This document shows positions 15,609-24,859 of a stretch of DNA of 29,216 nucleotides, piece by piece. The DNA is from SHZI01 sp040080965 (lineage in GTDB: Bacteria; Pseudomonadota; Gammaproteobacteria; Steroidobacterales; GCA-2729495). The first letter of the stretch is position 1; each line of letters starts with the position of its first letter. Made by a program: the position numbers and the translations under genes. Under the pieces are notes generated by a model. It made no database searches, was not told the origin of the DNA, and worked only from the letters and a program-made list of their open reading frames with translations. The stretch is taken from NCBI GenBank assembly GCA_040080965.1, contig JBEBHH010000040.1:1-29216 (forward strand), read 5' to 3'.

Positions 15609-16787
15609 TCAGCCCGTGGCTTCCTTGCTGGCCTTGCGCTCAGCGCGGTTGGCCAGGAGGGGCACCGGCTCCAGGACCCAGTTGCCCGAGCCCCGACGGC
15701 GGGGGGAGGGGATCGCGTAGGCCGTGTCCTTGCCATTGCGGCGGGTGAACTCGTCCCAGTCGATGCGCCAGCCCTTGTCGTCGAACTTCGTCAGCCACTC
15801 CCGGTAGGCTACCACGGCCTTGTCCGCGGGCATCAGCACTTCCTTGGTGTTGCTGGTCGGTGTCCGGGGCGGGTAGACGTCCACGAGGATCTCGATGTCC
15901 TGCTGGGCGATGATCTTGTTGCGGGCGTGGATCGGGCCGTCGTTGTGCGCTTCCAGCATGAAGTTCCGCATGTTCACGAAGAAGATGCGGGTCTTCGACT
16001 GGTCCACCGGCTGCTCGAAGAAGTACTGCCGGAACTTCTGGTTCTTGCCCACGTTGATCTCGGTGATCATCGTGTTCGGCCCATGGGTGCCGCTGCCGGC
16101 GTACAGCTCTCCCGCCGACGTGCGGGCGTCCTTCCAGGTCTTGTCCTCGAGGCCGGGGGCATTGAAGCGATGCAGGAACCACATTCCCCAGTTCTGCGGG
16201 TAGTTCTCCACGTCGTAGTCACGGACCTTGTAGGTCTCGCGGTTGATGCCCTTGAAGCCGTGGGTCGGGTGGACGAATTCGTTGTGCGCCGGATCCAGGC
16301 CGTTCTCGATGGAACGCTCGTAGTAGTAGTCGACTTCCAGCACGAGGACGGAGTTCGCGCGCCAGGCAGGATCCTCGTATTCCTCGATCTCGAGGAGGGG
16401 CGGGCGCTCGTTCTCGGGCAGGTCGCCCAGGAACGCAAAGACGATGCCGTATTTCTCGACGGTGGGGTAGGCGTCCACCTTCGCGCGGGCGGGCGGCTTG
16501 GTGCCGTAGCCGATGGACGGGACGTTCTTGCAGTCCCCCTGGCCATCGAATTCCCAGCCGTGATACGGGCAGACCACGCAGTCCTCGACGATGCGCGGGT
16601 TCTTGCCCAGCTCCCAGGCGCCGCCGATGGAACCACCGCGATGGACGCAGGTGTCGCTCAGCACATGGGCTCGGCCCTTGCTGTCGCGGAAAATGGCGAA
16701 ATTGAGTCCCAGCACCTTGGCGCGCTCCGGCTTGTCGGGGCCCAGGTCTTCGCTGCGGATCATCGGGTACCAGAAATTGATATACAT
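15609..16787 (-). CDS. Rieske non-heme iron oxygenase (alpha subunit)
   Basis: A 392-aa oxygenase. The Rieske cluster ligands are Cys47-x-His49 (TCVHRGGS) and Cys73-x2-His76 (CPYHGW), separated by 23 residues, longer than the usual 15-17. The mononuclear iron site is DPAHNEFVH (Asp165, His168, His173). These enzymes use O2 and electrons from a ferredoxin/reductase to hydroxylate or demethylate a ring or side chain; no reductase or ferredoxin gene is in the window and the substrate is unknown. The start at 16787 is chosen because GGGAGA lies 6-7 nt upstream and the product starts MYINFWYPM like other family members; a 13-residue extension to 16826 has no such site. It is divergent from ccoN. 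Confidence 0.92.
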   Translation of the reverse strand: MYINFWYPMIRSEDLGPDKPERAKVLGLNFAIFRDSKGRAHVLSDTCVHRGGSIGGAWELGKNPRIVEDCVVCPYHGWEFDGQGDCKNVPSIGYGTKPPARAKVDAYPTVEKYGIVFAFLGDLPENERPPLLEIEEYEDPAWRANSVLVLEVDYYYERSIENGLDPAHNEFVHPTHGFKGINRETYKVRDYDVENYPQNWGMWFLHRFNAPGLEDKTWKDARTSAGELYAGSGTHGPNTMITEINVGKNQKFRQYFFEQPVDQSKTRIFFVNMRNFMLEAHNDGPIHARNKIIAQQDIEILVDVYPPRTPTSNTKEVLMPADKAVVAYREWLTKFDDKGWRIDWDEFTRRNGKDTAYAIPSPRRRGSGNWVLEPVPLLANRAERKASKEATG

Positions 16788-16918
16788 CACGTCTTCTCCC
16801 TGAGTGGAGGCCCGATTCTTCGGCAAGGAGCAGCCTGGGACACTCCGCGAAACTACCTATACCCCCGGGTGGCTCCGGCAGTTACGGTGCGCACTGACCC
16901 CCGACAGTGGAGTACGCC
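16788..16918. promoter_or_regulatory. Shared promoter region between Rieske-UspA and the cbb3 operon
   Basis: A 131-bp gap between divergent transcripts. No FNR/Anr box of the TTGAT-N4-ATCAA type is seen. TATACC at 16858-16863 could be a plus-strand -10 for ccoN, with a poor -35 (CTGGGA at 16835), the usual look of an activator-dependent promoter. The stretch CTACCTATACCCCC at 16853-16866 is a candidate binding site, perhaps for the LuxR-type regulator encoded downstream of ccoS. These are inferences. Confidence 0.35.
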
Positions 16919-18352
16919 GTGGCCGCGGCAACACAGACCTATAACGACCGAGTGGTGCGCCAGTTCGCACTGATGACCGTGGTGTGGGGAGTCGTCGGCA
17001 TGCTTGTCGGCACCCTGCTTGCCGCCCAGCTGCTCTGGCCGGCTCTCAACTTCGACATCCCCTGGCTGACCTTCAGCCGCCTCCGCCCCCTGCACACGAA
17101 CGCGGTGATCTTCGCGTTCGGCGGCTCGGCGCTGTTCGCGTCCTCCTACTACATCGTCCAGCGCACCTGCCACGTGCGCCTGTTCAGCGACCGGCTGGCG
17201 GGCTTCACGTTCTGGGGCTGGCAGCTGATCATCCTGCTGGCGGCGATCTCGCTTCCCCTCGGGATGACCTCCGGCAAGGAGTACGCCGAGCTGGAGTGGC
17301 CCATCGACGTGCTGATCGCCGTCGTGTGGGTCGTCTATGCCGTGGTGTTCTTCGGCACGATCATGAAGCGGCGGGTCCAGCACATCTACGTGGCCAACTG
17401 GTTCTTCGCGGCCTACATCATCACCATCGCCGTCCTGCACATCGTCAACAGCGCGGTGGTGCCGGTGACCTGGAGCAAGTCCTACTCCCTCTACGCCGGC
17501 ACCGTGGATGCCATGGTGCAGTGGTGGTACGGCCACAACGCCGTGGGCTTCTTCCTGACGGCGGGCTTTCTCGGGATGATGTACTACTTCGTGCCGAAGC
17601 AGGCCGGCAGGCCCGTGTACTCGTACCGCCTGTCGGTGGTGCACTTCTGGGCCCTGATCTCCATCTACATGTGGGCGGGCCCGCACCACCTGCACTACAC
17701 CTCGCTGCCGGACTGGGCCCAGTCGCTGGGCATGGTGTTCTCGCTGATGCTGATCGCACCGTCCTGGGGCGGCATGATCAACGGCATCATGACGCTCTCC
17801 GGGGCGTGGGGAAAACTGCGCACCGACCCGATCCTCAAGTTCCTCATCGTGTCCCTGTCCTTCTATGGCATGTCCACGTTTGAAGGGCCGATGATGTCGA
17901 TCCGCACGGTCAATGCCCTGTCGCACTACACCGACTGGACCATCGGCCACGTGCATTCCGGCGCGCTCGGCTGGGTAGCGATGGTCTCGATTGGCTCGAT
18001 GTACATCCTCATTCCCCGGCTGTACGGGCGGAAGGAGATGTTCAGCGTGAAGGCCATCGACCTGCACTTCTGGGTGATGACCATCGGCATCGTGCTCTAC
18101 GTCGCGGCCATGTGGATCGCGGGCGTGATGCAGGGGCTGATGTGGCGGGCCACGAATGCCGACGGCACGCTCACCTACAGTTTCGTGGAAGCGCTCAACT
18201 CGACCTACCCGTTCTATGCCATCCGCTTCCTGGGCGGGGTCCTGATCATGGTGGGCATGGTCGTCATGGTGTGGAACGTGTTCCGCACCGTCACCCAGCG
18301 CGCGCAGGTGGTGGATGTCGTCATTCCGCCGCCAGCGGCCCAGGCAGCCTGA
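16919..18352 (+). CDS. ccoN: Cytochrome cbb3 oxidase subunit I (CcoN)
   Basis: Catalytic subunit of the cbb3-type oxidase, 477 aa, with about 12 membrane helices. All heme and copper ligands are visible: RPLHTNAVIFAFGG (low-spin heme His), the CuB His in WWYGHNAVGFFLT with the crosslinked Tyr context, MWAGPHHLHYTSLPDWAQ (two CuB His), and TIGHVHSGALGW (heme ligands). It reduces O2 to water and pumps protons, and has high O2 affinity. The start GTG 16919 gives MAAATQTYNDRVVRQFA and has GGAG 6 nt upstream; the in-frame GTG at 16907 has no ribosome site. It opens the operon and is divergent from the Rieske gene. Confidence 0.97.
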   Translation: MAAATQTYNDRVVRQFALMTVVWGVVGMLVGTLLAAQLLWPALNFDIPWLTFSRLRPLHTNAVIFAFGGSALFASSYYIVQRTCHVRLFSDRLAGFTFWGWQLIILLAAISLPLGMTSGKEYAELEWPIDVLIAVVWVVYAVVFFGTIMKRRVQHIYVANWFFAAYIITIAVLHIVNSAVVPVTWSKSYSLYAGTVDAMVQWWYGHNAVGFFLTAGFLGMMYYFVPKQAGRPVYSYRLSVVHFWALISIYMWAGPHHLHYTSLPDWAQSLGMVFSLMLIAPSWGGMINGIMTLSGAWGKLRTDPILKFLIVSLSFYGMSTFEGPMMSIRTVNALSHYTDWTIGHVHSGALGWVAMVSIGSMYILIPRLYGRKEMFSVKAIDLHFWVMTIGIVLYVAAMWIAGVMQGLMWRATNADGTLTYSFVEALNSTYPFYAIRFLGGVLIMVGMVVMVWNVFRTVTQRAQVVDVVIPPPAAQAA

Positions 18353-18362
18353 GGAAGCCCCT

Positions 18363-18977
18363 ATGAAACACGAAGTCATCGAGAAGAACCTGGGGCTCCT
18401 GGCCGTGCTCACGGCGCTGGTCATCAGCGTCGCCGGCCTGGTGGAGATCGTCCCGCTGTACTTCGCGACGGAGACGACCACGCCCGCTCCCGGAGTGATG
18501 CCGTACACGGCGCTGCAGCTGGAAGGCCGCGATATCTACCTGCGCGAGGGCTGCTACAACTGCCACTCCCAGATGGTTCGGCCGCTGCGCTCGGAGACCG
18601 AGCGCTATGGCCATTATTCGGTGGCAGGAGAGTCGGTCTACGACCATCCGTTCCAGTTCGGCTCCAAGCGGACAGGGCCGGACCTGGCCCGCGTTGGCGG
18701 CCGCTACACCGACGCCTGGCAGCGGATCCACCTGATCAACCCGCGGGACGTGGTTCCCGAGTCGAACATGCCCGGGTTTCCCTGGCTCGACGAGAACGTC
18801 CTGGACGAGGGCCTGACGCCGCGCAAGATGCGCGCCCTGCGCCTGGCCGGCGTGCCCTACACCGACGATGACGTGGCGGGCGCCAGCGAGGCCGTGAAGG
18901 GCAAGACCGAGATGGAGGCGCTCATTGCCTTCCTGCAGGTCCTGGGGCAGGCCTCCCGGACCTGGAGCGCCCCGTGA
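18363..18977 (+). CDS. ccoO: Cytochrome cbb3 oxidase subunit II (CcoO)
   Basis: Membrane-anchored mono-heme c subunit of 204 aa. One N-terminal helix (about residues 11-33, LLAVLTALVISVAGLVEIV) precedes the c-type heme site CYNCH (Cys64, Cys67, His68) and the usual CcoO stretch HSQMVRPLRSETERYG. The likely axial Met is in ESNMPGFPWL. It passes electrons from CcoP to CcoN. GAGGA lies 7 nt before the ATG, 10 bp after the ccoN stop. Its TGA overlaps the ATG of ccoQ. Confidence 0.97.
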   Translation: MKHEVIEKNLGLLAVLTALVISVAGLVEIVPLYFATETTTPAPGVMPYTALQLEGRDIYLREGCYNCHSQMVRPLRSETERYGHYSVAGESVYDHPFQFGSKRTGPDLARVGGRYTDAWQRIHLINPRDVVPESNMPGFPWLDENVLDEGLTPRKMRALRLAGVPYTDDDVAGASEAVKGKTEMEALIAFLQVLGQASRTWSAP

Positions 18978-19150
18978 TGGAAGCGACCGTGATCGACATG
19001 GGGCTGGTGCGGGGAGTGGCGACCGTATTTGCCCTGCTGGCATTCCTCGCCGTGGTGGCCTGGGCCTACGGCAAGCGGTCCCAGGAAGCATTCAGGTCGG
19101 CAGCCCAGCTCCCGCTGGAGGAAGACGACGGATCGGAGATACGTTCATGA
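18977..19150 (+). CDS. ccoQ: cbb3 oxidase small subunit (CcoQ/FixQ)
   Basis: A 57-aa frame that overlaps the stop of ccoO by one base and the start of ccoP by four. The product begins MEATVIDMGLVRGVATVFA, has one membrane helix (about residues 11-31), then YGKRSQEAF and an acidic tail (PLEEDDGSE). CcoQ stabilises the oxidase complex; the position between ccoO and ccoP, length, single helix and YGKRxQ-type motif all fit. It is below the length many gene callers use. Confidence 0.88.
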   Translation: MEATVIDMGLVRGVATVFALLAFLAVVAWAYGKRSQEAFRSAAQLPLEEDDGSEIRS

Positions 19151-20058
19151 CGAGCGGCTGGAGCTGGTTCATTGCGATTGTCGCCCTGCTGAATGTGGCG
19201 GGGGCCGTGTGGTTGTTGCTGGCCAATGGCCGGGCCGTTTCTGCTGACATCGCCAAGCAGACGACCCACGTCTGGGACAGCGACCTCACCGAGCTCAACA
19301 ATCCGCTTCCCCGCTGGTGGTTCTGGCTGTTCATCCTGACCGTCATCTGGGGGCTCGCCTACCTGGTGTTTTTCCCGGGCCTTGGCGCCTGGCAGGGCAC
19401 GCTGGGCTGGACCCAGGAAAACCAGCACGCCGCCGAGGTGGATGCCGCGCGGGCGATCCAGGCGCCGCGCTACGCGCGTTTCGCCAGCATGTCGCTGCAG
19501 CAGCTCGCGGGTGACCCTGACGCGATGGGCGAGGCCCGCAGCCTGTTCGCCAACGGCTGTGCCGGTTGCCACGGCTCGGATGCGCGTGGCGCGCCCGGCT
19601 TTCCGAACCTGACGGACAACGACTGGCTCTACGGCAACGCGCCGGAAACGCTCATCACCACCATCGGTGGCGGCCGGATGGCCGTGATGCCGGGCTGGCA
19701 GGCGGCCCTGGGTGACCAGGGTGTGACCGAGGTGGTGGCCTACCTCCAGAGCCTGAGCAGCACGCCCGCGGAGCCGGCGCTGGTGCAGGCGGGCGCGACG
19801 CGCTACGCCACATTCTGCGTGGCGTGCCACGGCGCCGATGCCCGGGGCAATCAGGTTCTGGCCGCGCCGAACCTGGCCGACACGGTCTGGCTGTACGGTG
19901 GCGACGTCGATACCTTGCGGATTTCCGTCGGCCAGGGACGTCAGGGCCAGATGCCCGCCCACGAGGCACTGCTGGGCAAGGACCGCGTGCGGCTGCTCGC
20001 CGCCTACGTGCTCAGCCTCGGCGGGGGGTCCGGCAATGGATCCGCGGGCGGAGGATGA
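19147..20058 (+). CDS. ccoP: Cytochrome cbb3 oxidase subunit III (CcoP)
   Basis: Di-heme c subunit of 303 aa. Two membrane helices (about 5-26 and 57-78) flank the conserved DSDLTELNNPLPRWWFWLF. Two heme c sites follow: CAGCH (Cys138, Cys141, His142) and CVACH (Cys224, Cys227, His228), each with a downstream Met (AVMPGWQAAL; GQMPAHEALL). It is the electron entry point of the oxidase. The ATG at 19147 overlaps the ccoQ stop by four bases. The Gly/Ser-rich tail is read through the start of the following small ORF (23-nt overlap). Confidence 0.97.
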   Translation: MTSGWSWFIAIVALLNVAGAVWLLLANGRAVSADIAKQTTHVWDSDLTELNNPLPRWWFWLFILTVIWGLAYLVFFPGLGAWQGTLGWTQENQHAAEVDAARAIQAPRYARFASMSLQQLAGDPDAMGEARSLFANGCAGCHGSDARGAPGFPNLTDNDWLYGNAPETLITTIGGGRMAVMPGWQAALGDQGVTEVVAYLQSLSSTPAEPALVQAGATRYATFCVACHGADARGNQVLAAPNLADTVWLYGGDVDTLRISVGQGRQGQMPAHEALLGKDRVRLLAAYVLSLGGGSGNGSAGGG

Positions 20059-20343
20059 ATCTCCGGTAGCACGCCGCTGGCCGCCCCGTATGCGGGTGGC
20101 CGCCGCCGTTGCCTGGTCCTCGTTCCTGGCAGCTTGCCTGGGGACCATGCTGACCTTCGCCGCACTGGATCCCCAGGTGCTCATCGATGGCGTCGAGGGC
20201 GGTGACCCCGGTGCGGCGCCCTGGTGGCTGACGCGCACCGGCATCTACAGCATTGGCTTTTTCTTGTTCTGGGCGATCGCCGCGGTGGCAGGGATGCTCA
20301 CGGCCTATCTGCACGAGAGCCCACCCAGTGAAGGTGGCGGGTC

Positions 20344-20347
<4 letters not shown>
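20036..20347 (+). CDS. Small two-helix membrane protein between ccoP and ccoG
   Basis: A 103-aa frame with a charged N-terminus (MDPRAEDESPVARRWPPRMR) and two hydrophobic helices, near residues 21-41 (VAAAVAWSSFLAACLGTMLTF) and 72-90 (IYSIGFFLFWAIAAVAGMLT). The ATG at 20036 is preceded by GGGGGG and lies inside the ccoP end; an alternative start is ATG 20090. Its TGA overlaps the TTG start of ccoG, so it is coupled at both ends. Unnamed small membrane proteins occur at this place in some gammaproteobacterial cbb3 clusters; a role in assembly is inferred only from position. Confidence 0.75.
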
Positions 20348-21745
<1,398 letters not shown>

Positions 21746-21762
<17 letters not shown>

Positions 21763-21937
21763 GCACGATCCCACCCGCTGGTACCGCCTGCCCATCATGT
21801 GGCTGGTGGTGGCCCTCCCGCTGCTGGCCTTCGTCGGTGGAGGGCTGATGGTGGCCCTCACGATCCTGCAGCCGGACGTCGAGGTGCACAGCGAGCGCAT
21901 CATGGCGCCGGCGGCAGCGGACGCCCCGGGCACCTGA
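21746..21937 (+). CDS. ccoH: Short CcoH/FixH-like single-helix protein
   Basis: A 63-aa frame starting inside the ccoG end (17-nt overlap) with the FixH-like opening HDPTRWYRLPIMWLVVALPL, one membrane helix (about residues 15-41) and a short external tail. CcoH/FixH proteins studied elsewhere are about 150-170 aa, so this is less than half length and lacks the large soluble domain. CcoH contacts CcoN and CcoP during assembly through its helix. The choice between ATG 21746 and 21737 is not certain; 21746 has the better ribosome site spacing. The identification rests on position and the DPTRWYR motif. Confidence 0.72.
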
Positions 21938-21963
21938 GCCGCCGATCCTGTGACCGTGGCGCC

Positions 21964-24066
21964 GTGACCGAGACCTTCAACCTGCAGATCGGTGGCATGG
22001 GCTGCGCGGCCTGTGCCCTGCAGATCGAGGATGCCCTGCGGCCGCTGCCCGGGCTGGCCGGGGTGCGCGTGGATGCCGCCACGGCGCGGGCCCGGGTCGA
22101 GCTGGACGACCGGGTCGACAACGGCCTCGAACGGATCCTGCGCGAGATCCGCAAGCTCGGTTACACCGCCAGCGTGGCTGGCAGCGCCAGTGCGGCCAGC
22201 GAGCGGGCTCTCGCCCGCCGCGCGGCGCTGAAGCGCCTGGCGGTGGCCGGCTTCGGCATGATGCAGGCGATGATGCTCGCCTTCGCGCTCTACGCGAGCG
22301 AAGACTTCCGCATGGACCCCGCGCTGGTCAGCTTCCTGCGCTACTGCAGCCTGCTGGTCACGCTGCCGGTGGTGGTCTACGCGGGCGGGCCGATCTTCCG
22401 CGCGGCCCTGGCCCAGTTGCGCGCGGGGCGGCCGGCCATGGACGTTCCCGTGGGCATCGGCCTCGGCGCGGCCCTGGTGGCCAGCATCTGGAACACCTTC
22501 GCCGCCACGGGTGTCGTGTACTTCGACGCCGTCACCATGTTCGTGTTCTTCCTGACGACGGCCCGCTTCGTCGAGCTGCTGTCCCGGCACGAGGTGGGCA
22601 CCGTCACCGAAGCGCTGGCCTGGCTGCTCCCGGCCCAGGCGCTGCGCATCGCCGGTGGGCGCACCAGCCTCGTGCCCGTCGGCAGCCTCCGCCCGGGCGA
22701 CGAGATCCTCGTGAACCAGGGCGATCCGGTGGCGGCGGACGGCGTCATCCTCGAGGGCGAGTCGGCCTTCAACGAATCCTGCCTGACGGGGGAGTCCGCG
22801 CCGGTGCGCCGCGCCGCGGGCGCCGCCGTGACCAGCGGCAGCATCAACCTGGGCTCCGGCATCCGCCTGCGCGTCACCGCCACGGGCGAGCAGACGGAAC
22901 TCGCAGCGGTGCTGCGCCTGCTCGAGCGCTCCCGGCAGGCGAAGCCCCGGCTGCTGACCCTGGCGGAGCGGATGGCCCGGGGCTTTTCGGTGGCGGTGCT
23001 CGGCATCGCCGCGCTGGTCAGCGTGCTCTGGCTGATGATCCGGCCGGAAGTGGCGCTGGCGAACACGATCGCCGTCCTGGTGGTGGCCTGCCCCTGCGCG
23101 TTGTCGCTCGCGGCACCAGCCGTCGTGGCGGCCGCCAACACGGCGCTGGCACGCCTGGGCCTGCTGCCGATCAGCGCCACGGCGCTGGAGCAGCTCACGG
23201 CCGTGCGTCACGTCCTGCTCGACAAGACCGGCACGCTGACCACCGGCCGCCCGGCGGTCAACGTGCGCGTCCTGCGTGACGGCCTGACGGAGGCGAACGT
23301 GCTGGGGATAGCCGCCGCCCTGGAGCGCGGGTCCAGCCATCCGCTGGCCATGGCGTTCCGGCTGCACGAGGTTGCCGCCGTCCAGGCCCGTGACGTGCGG
23401 GAAGTTCCAAGCCAGGGCGTCGAGGGCCAGGTGGACGGCCGGCACTACCGGCTCGGCTGCGCCGCCTTCGCCGGGGCTCCCGGCGACGACGGGATCTGGC
23501 TCGCGGACGCGGAGGGCGTGCTGGCCGGCTTCGTCCTGCAGGACGCCGTCCGTACCGACGCCCGGGAAGCCGTGGATGCCTTGCGCGACCTCGGCCTGGG
23601 CGTGGAGATTGCCAGCGGCGATGCGCCGGGCGCGGTGGCGGCAGTGGCCGGCGCGCTGGGCATAACCCGCTGGCAGGCCCGGCTGACGCCAGCGGACAAG
23701 GTGGCCCGCCTCGAGGCCCTGCAGGCCGCGGGAACGCCGGTGCTCATGGTGGGCGATGGCGTGAATGACGCGCCCGTGCTCGCGGCGGCCGACGTGTCGA
23801 TGGTGCTCAGGTCCGGCAGCGCCCTCGCGCAGACGGCCGGTGACCTGCTGTTGCTCGACAACGCCTGGCTTGCCGTGCCGAAGGCGGTCGCGGTGGCGCG
23901 GCGTGCCCGGCAGATCCTGCAGCAGAACCTGGTCTGGGCCGCGGGCTACAACCTGGTCGCGATCCCGGTCGCCGCCCTGGGGTGGCTGCCGCCCTGGCTC
24001 GCCGCCCTGGGAATGTCCCTGAGTTCCGTGCTGGTGGTCCTCAATGCACGGCGGGTGCGCGCATGA
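21964..24066 (+). CDS. ccoI: Copper-transporting P1B ATPase (CcoI)
   Basis: Inner-membrane copper pump of 700 aa that supplies copper for cbb3 assembly. The N-terminal heavy-metal domain has GMGCAAC (Cys14, Cys17). Eight membrane helices are expected; the CPC metal site is Cys376-Pro-Cys378 in VVACPCALSLAAP. The phosphorylation motif DKTGTLTTG (Asp420), HP motif SSHPLAMA, and GDGVNDAPVLAAADVS are present. The start is GTG 21964, before TETFNLQIGG; the frame extends upstream into ccoH but no motif supports a longer form. Adjacent ccoG and ccoS match CcoI rather than CopA. It overlaps ccoS by four bases. Confidence 0.95.
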   Translation: MTETFNLQIGGMGCAACALQIEDALRPLPGLAGVRVDAATARARVELDDRVDNGLERILREIRKLGYTASVAGSASAASERALARRAALKRLAVAGFGMMQAMMLAFALYASEDFRMDPALVSFLRYCSLLVTLPVVVYAGGPIFRAALAQLRAGRPAMDVPVGIGLGAALVASIWNTFAATGVVYFDAVTMFVFFLTTARFVELLSRHEVGTVTEALAWLLPAQALRIAGGRTSLVPVGSLRPGDEILVNQGDPVAADGVILEGESAFNESCLTGESAPVRRAAGAAVTSGSINLGSGIRLRVTATGEQTELAAVLRLLERSRQAKPRLLTLAERMARGFSVAVLGIAALVSVLWLMIRPEVALANTIAVLVVACPCALSLAAPAVVAAANTALARLGLLPISATALEQLTAVRHVLLDKTGTLTTGRPAVNVRVLRDGLTEANVLGIAAALERGSSHPLAMAFRLHEVAAVQARDVREVPSQGVEGQVDGRHYRLGCAAFAGAPGDDGIWLADAEGVLAGFVLQDAVRTDAREAVDALRDLGLGVEIASGDAPGAVAAVAGALGITRWQARLTPADKVARLEALQAAGTPVLMVGDGVNDAPVLAAADVSMVLRSGSALAQTAGDLLLLDNAWLAVPKAVAVARRARQILQQNLVWAAGYNLVAIPVAALGWLPPWLAALGMSLSSVLVVLNARRVRA

Positions 24067-24278
24067 CGATCCTCTACGTGCTGGTGCCGCTCGGCCTGGT
24101 GCTGTGCCTGGTGGCCGTGTGGGCGTTCTTCTGGGCCGTGAACACGGGCCAGTTCGAGGACCTCGACGAGGCCAGCGTCAGCCCGCTGGAGGACGATCTG
24201 CGCCAGCAGCCCGCGCGTGGTGACCCGGGTTTTCCAGTTCCAGCGCCATCCGCACCAGGTGGGCCACCGACCGCGTAG
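24063..24278 (+). CDS. ccoS: cbb3 oxidase maturation protein CcoS
   Basis: Membrane peptide of 71 aa with one helix (residues 3-25, ILYVLVPLGLVLCLVAVWAFF) followed by the conserved FFWAVNTGQFEDLDE. CcoS is needed for heme/copper insertion into the oxidase. The ATG overlaps the ccoI stop (ATGA). The last 33 residues are low-complexity Pro/Gly/Ala and are encoded on the strand opposite the end of the FixJ-like gene (101-nt overlap). The conserved part ends before the overlap. Confidence 0.93.
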   Translation: MTILYVLVPLGLVLCLVAVWAFFWAVNTGQFEDLDEASVSPLEDDLRQQPARGDPGFPVPAPSAPGGPPTA

Positions 24279-24843
24279 CCATCTTTTCCATGACCCGGGC
24301 CCGGTGGATCTCGACGGTCCGCTCGGACAGGCCCAGGTCCATCGCGATCACCTTGTTCGCGTGCCCGCCCACGATGAGCCCCATCACTTCCTTCTCGCGG
24401 GGCGTCAGCGTGGCATGGCGCTGCCGCAGCTCCTCGACCCGTGACAGGACCTGGCGGGCCTCGGAGTCGGCGGCCAGGGCGCGCTGGACCCGGTCGAGGA
24501 GATCCCGCGGGCTGAAGGGTTTCTGCAGGAAATCGAACGCGCCGGCCTTCATGGCCTCGACGGCCATGGCCACGTCGCCGTGGCCCGTTATGAAGATGAC
24601 GGGGAGAAAGGCGCCGCGACTGGACAGTTCCTGGAGCAGTTCCATGCCGGTCATGCCGGGCATGCGCATGTCTAGCAGCAGGCAGCCCGGACGCGCGGGA
24701 TCGTACTGCGACAGGAAATCCGGCGCCGACGAGAACGGGACGGCCCGGTAACCGGCGGAATCCAGCAGGATCCCGAGGGAGGTCCGGACGCCGTCGTCAT
24801 CGTCGACCACGAAGACGGTGGTGATGGTTGCTGTGCTGTTCAC
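24178..24843 (-). CDS. fixJ: FixJ-family response regulator
   Basis: Two-component regulator of 221 aa. The receiver domain (about 8-125) has acidic Asp14-16, the phosphorylated Asp58 in LLLDMRMPGMTG, Thr86 in FITGHGD and Lys108 in LQKPFSP. The LuxR-type HTH is at 146-202 (LTPREKEVMGLIVGGHANK, then LGLSERTVEIHRARVMEKM). The AMEAMKAGAFDFLQKPF stretch is the FixJ/NarL-type 4-5-5 face. It probably controls neighbouring genes, possibly cbb3, with the kinase encoded just upstream. Its 3' end overlaps ccoS convergently by 101 nt, including the last HTH helix. The preceding kinase stop is 16 bp away, so the two are one operon. Confidence 0.95.
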   Translation of the reverse strand: MNSTATITTVFVVDDDDGVRTSLGILLDSAGYRAVPFSSAPDFLSQYDPARPGCLLLDMRMPGMTGMELLQELSSRGAFLPVIFITGHGDVAMAVEAMKAGAFDFLQKPFSPRDLLDRVQRALAADSEARQVLSRVEELRQRHATLTPREKEVMGLIVGGHANKVIAMDLGLSERTVEIHRARVMEKMATRSVAHLVRMALELENPGHHARAAGADRPPAG

Positions 24844-24859
24844 GTTGGCCTTATGCGAG

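Noticed and set aside
16788..16918. FNR/Anr box before ccoN
   Set aside because: No TTGAT-N4-ATCAA-like site with acceptable half-sites was found, although such boxes are common before cbb3 operons.
15594..16973. 459-aa plus-strand frame
   Set aside because: Antisense of the Rieske oxygenase, without domains.
16853..18508. 551-aa minus-strand frame
   Set aside because: Antisense of ccoN; the sequence is His/Asp/Gln-rich, an artefact of GC-rich codon use.
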